From assembly GCA_021732745.1 (NCBI GenBank), contig JAKFUK010000001.1:1376931-1440930 (forward strand): DNA of 64,000 nucleotides, written 5' to 3'. Position numbers and translations under genes: made by a program. The notes beneath the pieces were generated by a model. The model had not been told where the DNA came from and ran no database searches. It saw only the letters and a program-made list of their open reading frames with translations. This DNA comes from Nevskia sp. GTDB lineage: Bacteria; Pseudomonadota; Gammaproteobacteria; Nevskiales; Nevskiaceae. Of the stretch, positions 29,158 through 39,346 are shown in pieces. Positions within the stretch are counted from its first letter, which is position 1. Each line of letters starts with the position of its first letter.

Positions 29158-30486
29158 ATGCTGCCCAAGTCCTTGAAATTGCTTGCTGTCTTGATTGCCA
29201 CCGGCTGCGCCGCTGGTGCCGTCCAGGCGGCTGAAACCATCGACCGCATCATCGCCGTGGTCAACGACGGCGTGGTCCTGAACAGCGAAATGGAACGCGC
29301 GCTGAAACTGGCCGAGGCGCAGTTGCGCGAGCGCAACATCGGCACGCCGCCGCCCGGCGTGCTGGAAACCCAGGTGCTGGAGCGGCTGATCGTCACCCGC
29401 TTGCAGACCCAGCGCGCCCAGGAAGGCGGTATCCGCATCGACGACCGCGAACTCAACGAAGTGCTGACCTCGGTCGCCGCCCAGAACAATCTGAGCCTGC
29501 AGCAGTTCATCGACGTGGTGAAGAAGGACGGCCTCGATTATCCGTCGATCCGCGAGCAGATTCGCGATGAAGTGCTGACCCAGCGCGTGCGCCAGAAGGA
29601 AGTCGGCGCGCGGGTGCTGGTCACCGAGCAGGACGTCGACCTTGCCCTGGCCAATGCCAGCGCCGAGGACACCATCGAATACCGCCTGTCGCACATTCTG
29701 GTGTCGGTGCCCGATGGCGCCACCACCGAAGCCCGCGAAGGCGCGCGCGCCAAGGCTGCGGCCCTGCTCAAGCGCGCCCGGGACGGCGAAGATTTCGCCC
29801 AGATGGCGATCGCCAATTCCGATGGCCAGCAGGCGCTGGCCGGCGGTGATCTGGACTGGCGCAAGGCCGCCAACCTGCCGTCGGCGTTCGCCATCGCCGC
29901 GCCCAAGCTCAAGATCGGCGAGGTTGCCGACGTCATCGAATCGGGCAGCGGCTTCAACATCATCAAGCTGACCGAACTGCGCGACTCGGGCGAAAAAGCC
30001 ATGGTCAGCGAAACCAAGTCGCAGCACATCCTGTTGACCAACAATCAGTTGCGCGACGAAGCCGCCACTCAGGTGCAGATACGCGAACTGAAGGAACGGC
30101 TCGACAAGGGCGAGGATTTCGCCGCACTGGCGAAGAAATATTCCGACGATCCGGGTTCCAAGAATGCCGGCGGCGACTTGAGCTGGCAGGCTCCGGGCGT
30201 GTTCGCGCCGGAGTTCCAGGCGGCGCTCGACGTGCTCGAACCGGGCCAGACCAGCCAGCCGTTCCGCACCGCATTCGGCTGGCACATCGCCCGGGTCGGC
30301 GATCGCCGCATCCGCGATGCCACCGTCGAAGCCCGTCGCGGCCGCGCCCGGCAGTCGATCCAGGTGCGCAATGAAGCCGAAGAGTACGAGGCCTGGATTC
30401 GCCGTCTGCGCGAAGAAGCCTACGTCGAATACCGCATGACACCGATCGACAAGTCCGCCCCAGCCGTCGCTCCGCCGGCCGGCTAG
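29158..30486 (+). CDS. surA: Periplasmic chaperone and peptidyl-prolyl isomerase SurA
   Basis: 442 residues from the ATG at 29158 (a GTG three codons earlier is possible). Signal peptide ends VQAAE. The N-terminal chaperone region runs to about residue 165, followed by two parvulin domains ([17 protein letters not shown] ... and [14 protein letters not shown] ... [12 protein letters not shown]). It escorts outer-membrane proteins, including LptD, to the BAM complex. Downstream of lptD by 57 bases; pdxA begins at its stop. Confidence 0.95.
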   Translation: MLPKSLKLLAVLIATGCAAGAVQAAETIDRIIAVVNDGVVLNSEMERALKLAEAQLRERNIGTPPPGVLETQVLERLIVTRLQTQRAQEGGIRIDDRELNEVLTSVAAQNNLSLQQFIDVVKKDGLDYPSIREQIRDEVLTQRVRQKEVGARVLVTEQDVDLALANASAEDTIEYRLSHILVSVPDGATTEAREGARAKAAALLKRARDGEDFAQMAIANSDGQQALAGGDLDWRKAANLPSAFAIAAPKLKIGEVADVIESGSGFNIIKLTELRDSGEKAMVSETKSQHILLTNNQLRDEAATQVQIRELKERLDKGEDFAALAKKYSDDPGSKNAGGDLSWQAPGVFAPEFQAALDVLEPGQTSQPFRTAFGWHIARVGDRRIRDATVEARRGRARQSIQVRNEAEEYEAWIRRLREEAYVEYRMTPIDKSAPAVAPPAG

Positions 30487-31469
30487 TGCTCCGGCCGCTG
30501 CCCCGGCTGATCCTGACGCCGGGCGAACCGGCGGGGATCGGCCCTGATCTGGTCATCGCGATTGCGCAGGGGCCGTTGGCGGCGCAGCTAGCGGTGGTCG
30601 CCGATCCGCAGATGCTCGATGCGCGTGCTGCGCGGCTTGGCCTGCCGCTGGAACTCGTCGGCGTCAGCAACGCCGCCCATGAGCCGGGACGCTTGCAGGT
30701 GCATCCGGTTGAAACCGCGGCACCAGTTCACCCGGGTCGTCTCGATCCAGCCAATGCCGCTTATGTGCTGCACACGCTGCGCGTCGCCGCCCGCGCCTGC
30801 CTGAATGGCGATGCCGATGCGATGGTCACCGCGCCGGTGCACAAGGGCGTGATCAACGATGCCGGCGTGGCGTTCTCCGGCCACACGGAATATCTCGCTG
30901 AACTTTGTGGCGCGCCGCTGCCGGTGATGCTGCTGGCAGCACCGAAACTGCGCGTGGCACTGGCCACCACGCATCTGCCGCTGTCGGCGGTGCCCGCCGC
31001 GATCACGGCCGAAGGGCTCACCGCCGTGCTGCGCATCCTGTCGGCCGACCTGCAAGCGAAGTTCGGCATCGCCCGGCCATGCATTCTGGTCTGCGGCCTG
31101 AATCCGCATGCCGGCGAAGGCGGCCATCTGGGCCGCGAGGAGATCGACATCATCATCCCGACACTGAAACGCCTGCGCGCCGAAGGCCTGGACCTCGTCG
31201 GCCCGCTGCCGGCCGACACCCTGTTCACGCCGCGCGGCCTCGCCGGTGCCGACGCGGTGCTGGCGATGTACCACGATCAGGGCTTGCCGGTGCTGAAAGC
31301 CAGCGGCTTCGGCGAAGCCGTCAACATCACCCTGGGCCTGCCGATCATCCGCACCTCGGTGGATCACGGCACCGCACTCGATCTGGCCGGCAGCGGCCGT
31401 GCCGAAGCCGGCAGCCTGCGCGCGGCGATCGACGCCGCCATCGAACTGGTCCGTCGGCGGCAGCCATGA
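30486..31469 (+). CDS. pdxA: 4-hydroxythreonine-4-phosphate dehydrogenase
   Basis: Pyridoxal-phosphate biosynthesis: NAD-dependent oxidation of 4-phosphohydroxy-L-threonine. 327 residues; the GTG start shares one base with the surA stop. Motifs: [62 protein letters not shown] and [13 protein letters not shown]. Metal-binding histidines are within the HTE, HDQ and DHG motifs. It is translationally coupled to rsmA downstream. Confidence 0.96.
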   Translation: MLRPLPRLILTPGEPAGIGPDLVIAIAQGPLAAQLAVVADPQMLDARAARLGLPLELVGVSNAAHEPGRLQVHPVETAAPVHPGRLDPANAAYVLHTLRVAARACLNGDADAMVTAPVHKGVINDAGVAFSGHTEYLAELCGAPLPVMLLAAPKLRVALATTHLPLSAVPAAITAEGLTAVLRILSADLQAKFGIARPCILVCGLNPHAGEGGHLGREEIDIIIPTLKRLRAEGLDLVGPLPADTLFTPRGLAGADAVLAMYHDQGLPVLKASGFGEAVNITLGLPIIRTSVDHGTALDLAGSGRAEAGSLRAAIDAAIELVRRRQP

Positions 31470-32272
31470 GCGCTCCCAAAAAACGCTTCGGCCAGCATTT
31501 CCTGCACGATCAGATGGTGCTGGAACGCATCGTCCGCACCGTCAATCCGAAGCCGGATGACCTGCTGATCGAGATCGGTCCGGGTCGCGGTGCGCTGAGC
31601 CGGCTGCTGCTGCCGAAACTCGACCGCCTGCGGGTGATCGAGATCGACCGCGATGTCATCGGCCCGCTGCGCGCAGCCTGCGGACAGTCGGACAAGCTGG
31701 AAATCCACATGGGCGATGCCCTGGAATTCGATTTTGCGCAGTTCGCCGAGGCCGGTCGGCCGCTGCGGCTGGTCGGCAACCTGCCGTACAACATCTCCAC
31801 CCCGCTGCTGTTCCACCTGCTCGGCATCGCGGGATCGGTGCGCGACATGCACTTCATGCTGCAGAAGGAAGTGGTGGACCGCATCTGCGCCGAACCGGGC
31901 AGCGATGACTACGGCCGGCTGACGGTGTCGATGGCAGCGCGCGCGGAATCAGTGAGCCTGTTCGATGTCGGCCCGGAAGCCTTCCACCCGCCGCCGAAAG
32001 TCGATTCAGCCGTGGTCCGCATCAAGCCCTGCGCAGCACCGTTTCCGCTGGCGGACATCGCCGCCTACGATCGCCTGGTCGCAGCGGCCTTCAATCAACG
32101 GCGCAAAACCTTGTCGAACGGGCTGAAGGGCTTGCTGACGGCTGCCCAGATCGAGGCCGTTGGCATCGCGCCCGGCATCCGCGCCGAACAACTGGCCCCT
32201 GCGGCGTTCGCGCGACTGGCCGATGCCTGGAGCCAGTTGCAGCGCGACGCGAAAGCGCCACCCGACGGCTGA
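31466..32272 (+). CDS. rsmA: 16S rRNA (adenine1518/1519-N6)-dimethyltransferase
   Basis: KsgA/RsmA dimethylates two adjacent adenines in helix 45 of 16S rRNA late in 30S assembly. 268 residues from the ATG overlapping the pdxA stop (ATGA). Motifs: [11 protein letters not shown], the SAM-binding [16 protein letters not shown], and the catalytic [10 protein letters not shown]; the C-terminal helical domain holds [16 protein letters not shown]. In relatives apaG and apaH follow at once; here a terminator and the Tad locus intervene. Confidence 0.97.
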   Translation: MSAPKKRFGQHFLHDQMVLERIVRTVNPKPDDLLIEIGPGRGALSRLLLPKLDRLRVIEIDRDVIGPLRAACGQSDKLEIHMGDALEFDFAQFAEAGRPLRLVGNLPYNISTPLLFHLLGIAGSVRDMHFMLQKEVVDRICAEPGSDDYGRLTVSMAARAESVSLFDVGPEAFHPPPKVDSAVVRIKPCAAPFPLADIAAYDRLVAAAFNQRRKTLSNGLKGLLTAAQIEAVGIAPGIRAEQLAPAAFARLADAWSQLQRDAKAPPDG

Positions 32273-32280
32273 AACAAGAA

Positions 32281-32314
32281 CGCCCCGGCGTTCGCGATGG
32301 CGAACGCCGGGGCG
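32281..32314. terminator. Strong bidirectional terminator between rsmA and the Tad locus
   Basis: A perfect 15-base stem, CGCCCCGGCGTTCGC paired with GCGAACGCCGGGGCG around GATG, lies between convergent rsmA and the DUF3613 gene. On the minus strand the stem is followed by TTCTTGTTTC, so it is a good intrinsic terminator for the Tad operon; for the plus strand no U-run follows. Confidence 0.85.
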
Positions 32315-32327
32315 GATGACGGCAGCC

Positions 32328-32810
32328 TTAGTTGCCGCCGCCTTCGCTGGAAAACGACTCGCGCTCGAAGGACTCCGGAATCGGCTGCTTGAAGCTGTTC
32401 GCGTAGCGATCGTAGGCGTTGGTCGCCGCGTCACCCGGCAGCGGCCGGGCGGTGACGGAAGCGGCGCTGCCGCTGACCTGAAGATCGACCCAGCTCCGCG
32501 CGACGGAACCGAAGCCGGTGCTGCCGGACGTGGTCGAGGTCGGCGCGATGGTCACCACCGACGATGGTTCCGGGGCGGAACCAAGGTCGATCGGCGTGCC
32601 TTCGATCACTGCCGGACAGGCGCAGGCGGCGGGCGCATCGGCAGCCGCAACCGGGCTCGCTTCCGGTGCCGCCGCCGTTTCGAGGCTGCTGGCCGGCGCG
32701 GCGTCGCTCGAAGGCGTGCCCGGAATCACCACTTTTTCGGCTTCGGGCAGCGTCTCGGCTTGGGAAATACCGGTCGCCAGCATCGCCATCAGCAGTATCG
32801 TTGCGCGCAT
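32328..32810 (-). CDS. DUF3613-type exported protein of the Tad locus
   Basis: 160 residues from the ATG at 32810, preceded by AGGAGA. Signal peptide (MRATILLMAMLATGISQA), a long Ala/Pro/Ser-rich low-complexity region, then a conserved C-terminal block ARPLPGDAATNAYDRYANSF ending in KQPIPESFERESF. That block matches DUF3613 proteins, which accompany tad loci in beta- and gammaproteobacteria. It is the last gene of the operon. A role in pilus assembly is inferred only from position. Confidence 0.75.
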   Translation of the reverse strand: MRATILLMAMLATGISQAETLPEAEKVVIPGTPSSDAAPASSLETAAAPEASPVAAADAPAACACPAVIEGTPIDLGSAPEPSSVVTIAPTSTTSGSTGFGSVARSWVDLQVSGSAASVTARPLPGDAATNAYDRYANSFKQPIPESFERESFSSEGGGN

Positions 32811-32875
32811 CTTGCTTCTCCTGTGTGGCAGGGGGCCTGCGGCCGCCTGTCGATAAGTTTGTCTCGGGCTCGTGC

Positions 32876-33574
32876 TCATGTGGGCGACCGTGCGCCGCGC
32901 GAAGCCTGCTGGCTGCGGATCGACTGCGCCTGACTGCGCAGTTGCTTGACGGTCTCCGGCGTCGCCCCGGATTGCTTCGCCATCTGCTCGGCACCGGCCT
33001 GGTTGCCGGTCAGGAGCATCAGAATGATCAGGTTGTTGCGGCTTTTGAGCTGTGACGGAGCCAGTTCGGCAGCGGTCGACAGTTCCGGCAGCGCTTCAGT
33101 ATATCGACCGGCTTCCATCAGGGCGTAGCCCAGATCGTTGCGGATTTCGACGTCCGTCGGCAGCTTTGCCGACGCATTGCGCAGCGAGCGGATCGCCGCT
33201 TCCAGATCGCTGCGTGCGGTCAGCAGGCCCAGACCATGCCAGGCCTTGCCTTCCAGCGGACCGCCCATCAAACGCTGATACAGGGCTTCCGACTGCTGCA
33301 ACTGCCGCAGGTGCCGGCGCGCCTCGGCTTCCAGATAAATCAGGTCGGGGCTGTCCGGCTGTCCCTGCTTCTGTTCCTCGATGTGCGCCAGGGCGGCGTA
33401 ATACTGCCCCTGGTCGAGCAGCGTCCGGACCGCGTCATTCTTGATCTGACGAACCTTGGCCGGATCGGCAGCTTCGACCTCGTAGTTTTCCGCTGACAGC
33501 GGTCTGGACGGCTGGCTTTCGCAAGCCGCCAGCCCGAACAAAGCCAAGCCGACGAGGAGCGGCGCGCGCATCAC
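32876..33574 (-). CDS. tadD: Tad pilus lipoprotein TadD, TPR repeats
   Basis: 232 residues. Lipoprotein leader with lipobox LAAC (Cys19). Helical TPR-type repeats follow (YYAALAHIEEQKQGQPDSPD, AIRSLRNASAKLPTDVEIRN, GRYTEALPELSTAAELAPSQ). TadD-type lipoproteins assist the secretin of Flp/Tad pili. Overlaps tadC by 4 bases. Confidence 0.88.
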   Translation of the reverse strand: MMRAPLLVGLALFGLAACESQPSRPLSAENYEVEAADPAKVRQIKNDAVRTLLDQGQYYAALAHIEEQKQGQPDSPDLIYLEAEARRHLRQLQQSEALYQRLMGGPLEGKAWHGLGLLTARSDLEAAIRSLRNASAKLPTDVEIRNDLGYALMEAGRYTEALPELSTAAELAPSQLKSRNNLIILMLLTGNQAGAEQMAKQSGATPETVKQLRSQAQSIRSQQASRGARSPT

Positions 33575-34518
33575 TGCGTGCTGCTGCCGGCTGCGGCACC
33601 GAGCGTGCTCATGATCGACAGCGCTGCCGGACCGGCAACGAAAATCAGCAGCGCCGGGAAGAAGAACAGCACCATGACCACGGTCATGCGCCCGGAGATG
33701 ATGTTGACGCGCTCGCGCAGATCCATGCCGCGCCGCTCTTCGATGAGCTTCATCATGTCGAGCAGCGGTTCGCGAACTTCGCCGCCGTAGCGATCGACCT
33801 GACGGAGCACGCCAAGCACGCTGCTCAGATCGTCGACCTCCATGACGTCGCCGAGCTGGCGCAGCACGGCGCTGGTATCGGCACCGGCATCGAACTGGCG
33901 GACACAGGAATCGAATTCCCGGCCGAGTTCCGGCAGCACGCCACGCCCTTCGCGCACGATCGAGCCAAGTGCCTGCCGCGTCGACAAGCCCGCTTCAAAC
34001 AACAGCACCAGAAGATGCAGGAATAGCGGCACTTCGTTGCGAATCCGCATGCGCCGGCTGTTGGCTGCGCTGCGCAGGATCCAGCGCGGCAGCAGGATCG
34101 ACAGGGCAAATGCCGCAAAGATCAGCAGGAACAGCGTCGGCGGCTGGAACAGCTTGCCGCCAAAGCCGATGCCGGCGAACACGCCGAAACCGAGCACGAT
34201 CGGCACCAGACCCTGCAAGGCGTAGAACCACAGCCGCGATTCCGGCCCGCGCCAGCCCGCCTGCGCGAGCAAGCGCGGCGTTTCGCCTTCCTTGTCGACC
34301 AGCTTTTCCAGCGACTGGCCCTGGCGGGCAAAACCTTCCAGCAATTGCTTGTGATCGGCACCTTCAAAATCCTCGGCATTCTCCCCGAGCAGGCCCAGGC
34401 GCTGACGCAGGCGGCGTGCGCCGCGCGCATCGAGCACCAGCAGGATCAAGGCCCCGAGGGTGGCAACGCCGAACAGGATCGCGCCGGTAATCACCAGGGC
34501 GTAGATGGTCGGCGTCAT
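33571..34518 (-). CDS. tadC: Tad pilus inner-membrane platform protein TadC
   Basis: 315 residues with a T2SS-F domain (about 175-300: LFLHLLVLLFEAGLSTRQAL, DMMKLIEERRGMDLRERVN) and four membrane segments, one at the N-terminus, two in the middle, one at the C-terminus. Together with TadB it forms the platform through which TadA drives pilin assembly. Overlaps its neighbours by 4 bases on both sides. Confidence 0.92.
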   Translation of the reverse strand: MTPTIYALVITGAILFGVATLGALILLVLDARGARRLRQRLGLLGENAEDFEGADHKQLLEGFARQGQSLEKLVDKEGETPRLLAQAGWRGPESRLWFYALQGLVPIVLGFGVFAGIGFGGKLFQPPTLFLLIFAAFALSILLPRWILRSAANSRRMRIRNEVPLFLHLLVLLFEAGLSTRQALGSIVREGRGVLPELGREFDSCVRQFDAGADTSAVLRQLGDVMEVDDLSSVLGVLRQVDRYGGEVREPLLDMMKLIEERRGMDLRERVNIISGRMTVVMVLFFFPALLIFVAGPAALSIMSTLGAAAGSSTQ

Positions 34519-35441
34519 GAATCACCCTCGTCGATGCCCTTCAGCATCCACCACAGTGCGATGAAACCCAGGAACAGCATCGTCCCCGAGCCGATCAGCA
34601 GCAGGCCGCCCTTGGGATCGGCCAGCATCTTTTCGTAGTAACGCGGATTACTCCAGTACATGTAGCCAAACAGGAGGATGTTGATACCCGCGAGCATCTT
34701 GGCCGAAAACCGGGTTTCCGCCGTCAGTGCCCGCAGTTCCTGGGCAGCGCTGGCGCGCTGGCGAATCAGCACGATCAGACTTTTGAGCACGCCGCGCATG
34801 CTGCCGCCGTACTTGCGGTTGATGCTGGCTGCCATCGCCATGACCTTCAGATCGCGCAGGCGATGGATGTCGCCGGCTTCCGACAACACCTGCTCCAGCA
34901 GTGCGCCAAGGCGCACCTGACGGCTGATCGAGGTGAACAGAGGCTGGATCGGATTCGGGGCTTCGCGCGCTGCCTGACTGAGCGCTTCGTCCAGCGTATT
35001 GCCGGCGGCGAGCACGCGAATCACGTTTTCCAGGTAAGACGGCAACTGATCGACGATCTTGCGCCGCCGCCAGACCGCTTTCTGCACGAGGACCATGTAG
35101 AACAGCAGCAGGAACACGCCGACCAGCGGCACGGTGTAGAGCGGTCCGATCATCAGGCCCAGCAGCAGCGCGCTGGCGGCGATGATCAGCAGCAGGCGAA
35201 TCACGGCACCGGGGCGGATGTCGGAGCCGGTGCGCCAGAACAGGTGACAGATGCTGCGCAGCAGCGGGTTGCGGATCGCCGTGCTGCCTTGCGCGATCGC
35301 CGCTTCGTCCGAGCCGGAAACGCGCAGGCGAAGCTTGAGATCCGCTTCCTGCTCCTTCTCGCGCGCCTGCGAGAACAGCCAGACCGAGCCGCCAAGCAGC
35401 AGCACGGCCGCCAGCACGAACACCAGCACGATGAGATTCAT
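34515..35441 (-). CDS. tadB: Tad pilus inner-membrane platform protein TadB
   Basis: 308 residues, same fold as TadC: N-terminal helix (LIVLVFVLAAVLLLGGSVWL), two central helices, a T2SS-F domain (VIRVLAAGNTLDEALSQAAR, MAMAASINRKYGGSMRGVLK) and two C-terminal helices. Sits between tadA and tadC with 4-base overlaps, the standard tadABC order. Confidence 0.92.
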   Translation of the reverse strand: MNLIVLVFVLAAVLLLGGSVWLFSQAREKEQEADLKLRLRVSGSDEAAIAQGSTAIRNPLLRSICHLFWRTGSDIRPGAVIRLLLIIAASALLLGLMIGPLYTVPLVGVFLLLFYMVLVQKAVWRRRKIVDQLPSYLENVIRVLAAGNTLDEALSQAAREAPNPIQPLFTSISRQVRLGALLEQVLSEAGDIHRLRDLKVMAMAASINRKYGGSMRGVLKSLIVLIRQRASAAQELRALTAETRFSAKMLAGINILLFGYMYWSNPRYYEKMLADPKGGLLLIGSGTMLFLGFIALWWMLKGIDEGDS

Positions 35442-36661
35442 GCAGCCTCCCGAGGCGCAGCCGCGCTGCCGACGTCGGGTTCGTAACGGAAGACATCGTG
35501 CATCGACAGTTCACGCCCCTGGATGCCGCGCAATTCGGTGATCGACAGCACTCGCCGCTGACCGCTCGGCAGGCGCGCAACATGGACCAGCAACTGGATC
35601 GCCGCCGCAATCTGGCCGCGCAAGGTCAGCTCGCCACCGGTATAGCCGGCAAAACCGGCCAGCAGCTCGATGCGATGCATGGCGTCGCGGACATTGTTGG
35701 CGTGCAGCGTGGTCATCGAGCCGTCGTGGCCGGTGTTCATCGCCTGGAGCATGTCCAGCACTTCGTCACCACGAACTTCGCCGACGATGATCCGGTCCGG
35801 CCGCATGCGCAGCGCATTGCGCACCAGATCGCGGGCGCTGATCGCGCGCTGGCCTTCCAGATTCGGCGGCCGGGTTTCCAGACGCACGACATGGTTGTGG
35901 CGTAGCCGCAGTTCGGCAGCATCCTCGACCGTCACGATGCGCTCGCCCGGCGGAATCCAGCTCGACAGCATGTTCAGGAAGGTGGTCTTGCCCGAGCCGG
36001 TGCCGCCGACCACGATCAGGTTGGCGCGGTTTTCGACCCGGTGCCTGAGGTAGGCGATTTCCTGCTCGGTGATGCTGCCGCCCTTAAGCAGATCCTCGGC
36101 GGTGAGCGGAATCTTGCGGAACTTGCGGATCGACAGGCAGGGGCCGTCGAGCGCGATCGGCGGGATGATGGCGTTGACTCTCGAACCATCGGGCAGGCGG
36201 GCATCGACCATCGGTGTCGATTCATCCACACGGCGACCGAGCGGTGCAAGGATGCGCTGGATCACGCGAATGACGTGGTTGTCATCATTGAAACGCACCG
36301 GTGCCGAATACAGGCGGCCAGCACGCTCGATGAAGACATTGTTCGGGCCGTTGACGACGATGTCATTGACGGTATCGTCATCGACCAGGCTCTGGATCGG
36401 CCCGAAACCCAGCAATTCGTTGCGGGCGTCTTCGATCAGCGCTTCGGATTCGCGCTGATTGACCGGCAGCCGCTGTTCCAGCACGTAGCGACGCACTTGC
36501 TCGGCGACGAAACGCTCGACCTTTTCGGCCGACCAGGTGTAGATATCGAGCTTGCGGTCCTCGATCTGCGCGATCAGGTGCCGGTGAACGCTGCTTTTCA
36601 GCGTCTGGTACTGATCCGACAGGCGGAAGCGTTCGACCGGGTCAGCAGCGGCCATGGTCAT
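35438..36661 (-). CDS. tadA: Tad pilus assembly/retraction ATPase TadA (CpaF)
   Basis: 407-residue hexameric secretion ATPase of the VirB11/CpaF family. Walker A GGTGSGKTTFLNML, the Asp-box-like VTVEDAAELRLRH, Walker B RPDRIIVGEVRGDEVLDML and the His-box HDGSMTTLHANN are intact. It powers both extension and retraction of Flp pili. Directly downstream of the TadZ gene, with no gap beyond one base. Confidence 0.95.
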   Translation of the reverse strand: MTMAAADPVERFRLSDQYQTLKSSVHRHLIAQIEDRKLDIYTWSAEKVERFVAEQVRRYVLEQRLPVNQRESEALIEDARNELLGFGPIQSLVDDDTVNDIVVNGPNNVFIERAGRLYSAPVRFNDDNHVIRVIQRILAPLGRRVDESTPMVDARLPDGSRVNAIIPPIALDGPCLSIRKFRKIPLTAEDLLKGGSITEQEIAYLRHRVENRANLIVVGGTGSGKTTFLNMLSSWIPPGERIVTVEDAAELRLRHNHVVRLETRPPNLEGQRAISARDLVRNALRMRPDRIIVGEVRGDEVLDMLQAMNTGHDGSMTTLHANNVRDAMHRIELLAGFAGYTGGELTLRGQIAAAIQLLVHVARLPSGQRRVLSITELRGIQGRELSMHDVFRYEPDVGSAAAPREAA

Positions 36662-37858
36662 TTACCGGAGCAGCCGGTCGAGAAAACCCTGCTGCTGGGC
36701 AACCGGCTTCATGTCGCCGGACAGCAAGGTGGCCGCCAGATTGCGCACATCGGTGCAGTAAGGATCCTTCTTGGCCAGCGTGTACAGCGGCTCGCCGGAA
36801 TTCATCGACAGCAGGCGGTTGAAGCTTTCGGTCTGCAGCGCGGTCAGCAGCGGCAACTCGAACAACTCGGCGAGATTGCGCGGTTCCAGACCCAGCCGGC
36901 GGCGGTAGTTGTCGACCACCAGCGCCGCCCGCTCCAGCGAGCAATCCTGCGCTCGCAGGGAACGCAGCAGGTATTTGTTGTGGCGCGATTTCAGGATCGA
37001 CTGATCGGACAGCAGCAGGGTGCGATCGGCCATGTCGACCAGCCCCGCCACTGCCGCGATCGGCGCATGGCCGTCGATTGCCACCACCATGCAGGTGAAC
37101 AGGCCCCGCAGCACCTGCATCAGCTTGAGCAACTGCTCGGCATCGAAACTGGCGCGGCCGAGCAGGTCTTCCGGCAGGCTCAGCACATACAGGCCACTGG
37201 CATGCTTCGGAAAAGCCGTGTCGATCAGCGTCTGATCACAGCGATGCGCATCGTTGATGGCATCGAGCACGTTGTAGGACGGATTCAGGTTCAGGAAGAT
37301 CGCCGCAGCGCCGGACGGCGTGGCGAGATCGACCAGCAACACTTTTTCACCAGCCGATTGCTTCTCGCCGATCGCCAGCGCCAGATGCTCGGCGAAAAAG
37401 GCGATGGCCTCGTGCGGGTGTCCGGACACAGTCAGAAAGATCTGGCCGTTGCGCCCCGGCACCGCAGCCGCTGCGCTTGAAGCCGCGCTGCGCTTGAGCA
37501 GTCGATTGATCTGGCTGCCCAGCGTCGCATCGTCACGCCCCCGGACCAGGAAATCGCGGGCACCGGCGCGCATGGCCGCGAGCAGGCAATCGGCGTTCTC
37601 GCCTTCGCCAACGCCGACCACCGGGACTTGCCAGTGACGCTCATGGAACTGCTCGACGAACGACGCCCGCAACATCGCGTTGGCCGGCGTGAACTCGCAG
37701 AACACCATGTCGTAGCGCGACTGCGATTCCACTGCCGTCAGCAACTGCGAAGGCTCGATCCCGCGAATCAGGATTGCGTCCAGATTCGCGCCATCAGCCG
37801 ATTCCAGCCAGTGCTCGAAGCCGGAGTCATCGGCAACCACCAGCACTTTCGTCTTCAT
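36662..37858 (-). CDS. tadZ: Tad localisation protein TadZ/CpaE (degenerate ParA)
   Basis: 398 residues from the ATG at 37858; upstream in-frame residues look non-coding. The N-terminus is an atypical receiver-like domain (KVLVVADDSGFEHWLES to about 130). The C-terminal half is ParA/MinD-like (KVLLVDLATPSGAAAIFLNL, MVVAIDGHAPIAAVAGLVDM). The deviant Walker A expected at about residue 150 reads TVSGHPHEAI, without KGG and GKT, so nucleotide binding may be lost. TadZ positions the Tad machine at a pole. Confidence 0.85.
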   Translation of the reverse strand: MKTKVLVVADDSGFEHWLESADGANLDAILIRGIEPSQLLTAVESQSRYDMVFCEFTPANAMLRASFVEQFHERHWQVPVVGVGEGENADCLLAAMRAGARDFLVRGRDDATLGSQINRLLKRSAASSAAAAVPGRNGQIFLTVSGHPHEAIAFFAEHLALAIGEKQSAGEKVLLVDLATPSGAAAIFLNLNPSYNVLDAINDAHRCDQTLIDTAFPKHASGLYVLSLPEDLLGRASFDAEQLLKLMQVLRGLFTCMVVAIDGHAPIAAVAGLVDMADRTLLLSDQSILKSRHNKYLLRSLRAQDCSLERAALVVDNYRRRLGLEPRNLAELFELPLLTALQTESFNRLLSMNSGEPLYTLAKKDPYCTDVRNLAATLLSGDMKPVAQQQGFLDRLLR

Positions 37859-37901
37859 GAGGGAACCATCGGCGATCGGGGCCTTGTTATCGGTTCCAGG
37901 C

Positions 37902-39260
37902 TTATTTGCTGTAGCCGGTATCGGCGTCCTGCCCGAAATCGCCGGTTTCCAGGAAGATGGTTTCCGCGAAATTCGGGCGATAGCTGTCGAGCGAGGCACC
38001 CGGCAGCGCCGGCACCTGCGTGCCGCGTGCGAACGGACGCACCAGATGCGGCGTGATGATCATGATCAGTTCCTTCTCGGTGCGGTTGATGCTGGTCGAG
38101 CGGAAAAAGGCACCGAGCACCGGGATATCGCCGAGCCACGGCACCTTGTCGACGTTGTTGGTCAGGTTGTTGCTGACCAAACCCGAGAGCACGAAGGTTT
38201 CACCATCGCCGAGTTCCACCGTGGTATCGGTGCGGCGAATGATGATTCCCGGAATCGTGGTGCCCTGGATGGTGACCGAGTTGGTGAAATCGAGGTCGCT
38301 GACTTCCAGCGCCACCTTGATGGCGATCCGGTTGTTGGACAGCACCGTCGGCGTCAGATTGAGGCGCACGCCGAATTCGCGGAACTGCACGGTGATGGTG
38401 CCGTTGCCGGCTCCGCCGCCCTGCGGCACCGGATACGGGAACTCACCGCCGGCGAGGAAGCTGGCGGTCTGGCCGCTGAGGGCAGTGAGGCTCGGCTCAG
38501 CCAGCGTGCGGGCAAGACCCTTGCGTTCCAGCACGCTCAGGATGCCGGTGTAGCCGTTGTTGCCGAACACGATGTTGAAGGCGTCGCCAATCGGCAGGAA
38601 GCCGGTGGCGCTGAGAAAACCGGTGCCCACGCCCCCTGCTCCACTCCCAACGCCCGACACCGAGCCGGGTCCACCGATACCACCGAGACTGTTATTGCCG
38701 ACCTTGAACAGATTGATGCCGTACTGCTGCAAGGTCGTGCGATTGACCTCGACGATCTTGACCTGACTCATCACCTGGGTTTCACCGCCGGCAAAGCTGC
38801 GGTCGGCGGGAGCGGGTGCGTCCTTGTCGCGCGGGCTGGTCGACAGTGTTGCCTTGCGATGGGCGAGCAGGCTGGGCGTCGATCCGTCGAGCGAACCGCC
38901 CGGCTGGATGGTCAGCGCTGCCAGTTCAGGGTCCGGAGCGACGGCCGAGGCGACGGCGATGCGGTACTCGGTCGCACCGTTGCCGCGCGTCCAGACCAGA
39001 AGGCTGGTGACGCCACCGGCCTTGCCATTGATCAGCACTTCGCGGCCATTGACGACGTTGACGTCGGCGATCTTCGGCTCGCCGACCGCTACCCGCGACA
39101 CCGGGCCCTTGGCGCGCAGCAACTTGTGCGTGCCTGGCTCGACGGTGATCGTTTCAACCTCACCTTCAGCCGCCGCCTCAGGGGCATGCAGCAGCGCGGA
39201 CGCCACGATCACTGCAACACCGAAAACGCGGACCACCTGCCGACCGATCGAAAAGCCCAT
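37902..39260 (-). CDS. rcpA: Tad pilus outer-membrane secretin RcpA/CpaC
   Basis: 452 residues from the ATG at 39260, preferred because AAGGA lies 8 bases upstream and a signal peptide follows (VFGVAVIVASALLHAPEAAA); an ATG at 39350 overlapping the cpaB stop is the alternative. The N-terminal pilus-secretin domain (SRVAVGEPKIADVNVVNGRE) leads to the secretin core (GLARTLAEPSLTALSGQTAS, FLAGGEFPYPVPQ, VPWLGDIPVLGAFFRSTSIN, ELIMIITPHLVRP). It forms the pilus exit channel. Confidence 0.93.
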   Translation of the reverse strand: MGFSIGRQVVRVFGVAVIVASALLHAPEAAAEGEVETITVEPGTHKLLRAKGPVSRVAVGEPKIADVNVVNGREVLINGKAGGVTSLLVWTRGNGATEYRIAVASAVAPDPELAALTIQPGGSLDGSTPSLLAHRKATLSTSPRDKDAPAPADRSFAGGETQVMSQVKIVEVNRTTLQQYGINLFKVGNNSLGGIGGPGSVSGVGSGAGGVGTGFLSATGFLPIGDAFNIVFGNNGYTGILSVLERKGLARTLAEPSLTALSGQTASFLAGGEFPYPVPQGGGAGNGTITVQFREFGVRLNLTPTVLSNNRIAIKVALEVSDLDFTNSVTIQGTTIPGIIIRRTDTTVELGDGETFVLSGLVSNNLTNNVDKVPWLGDIPVLGAFFRSTSINRTEKELIMIITPHLVRPFARGTQVPALPGASLDSYRPNFAETIFLETGDFGQDADTGYSK

Positions 39261-39346
39261 TCCGGAATCCTTGCTGCCTGGGAGTGGCGACCGGCACGAG
39301 GCCCGACCGCGATGGAGGAGTGCGTTGAACATCGTCAAGCCACGAT

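Noticed and set aside
28819-30285. Minus-strand open frame of 488 codons
   Set aside because: Antisense to the lptD end and surA, which have clear family motifs; no start signal or motif of its own.
30905-31465. Upstream extension of the rsmA frame into pdxA
   Set aside because: The frame is open far into pdxA, but the family N-terminus begins at the ATG at 31466, which overlaps the pdxA stop.
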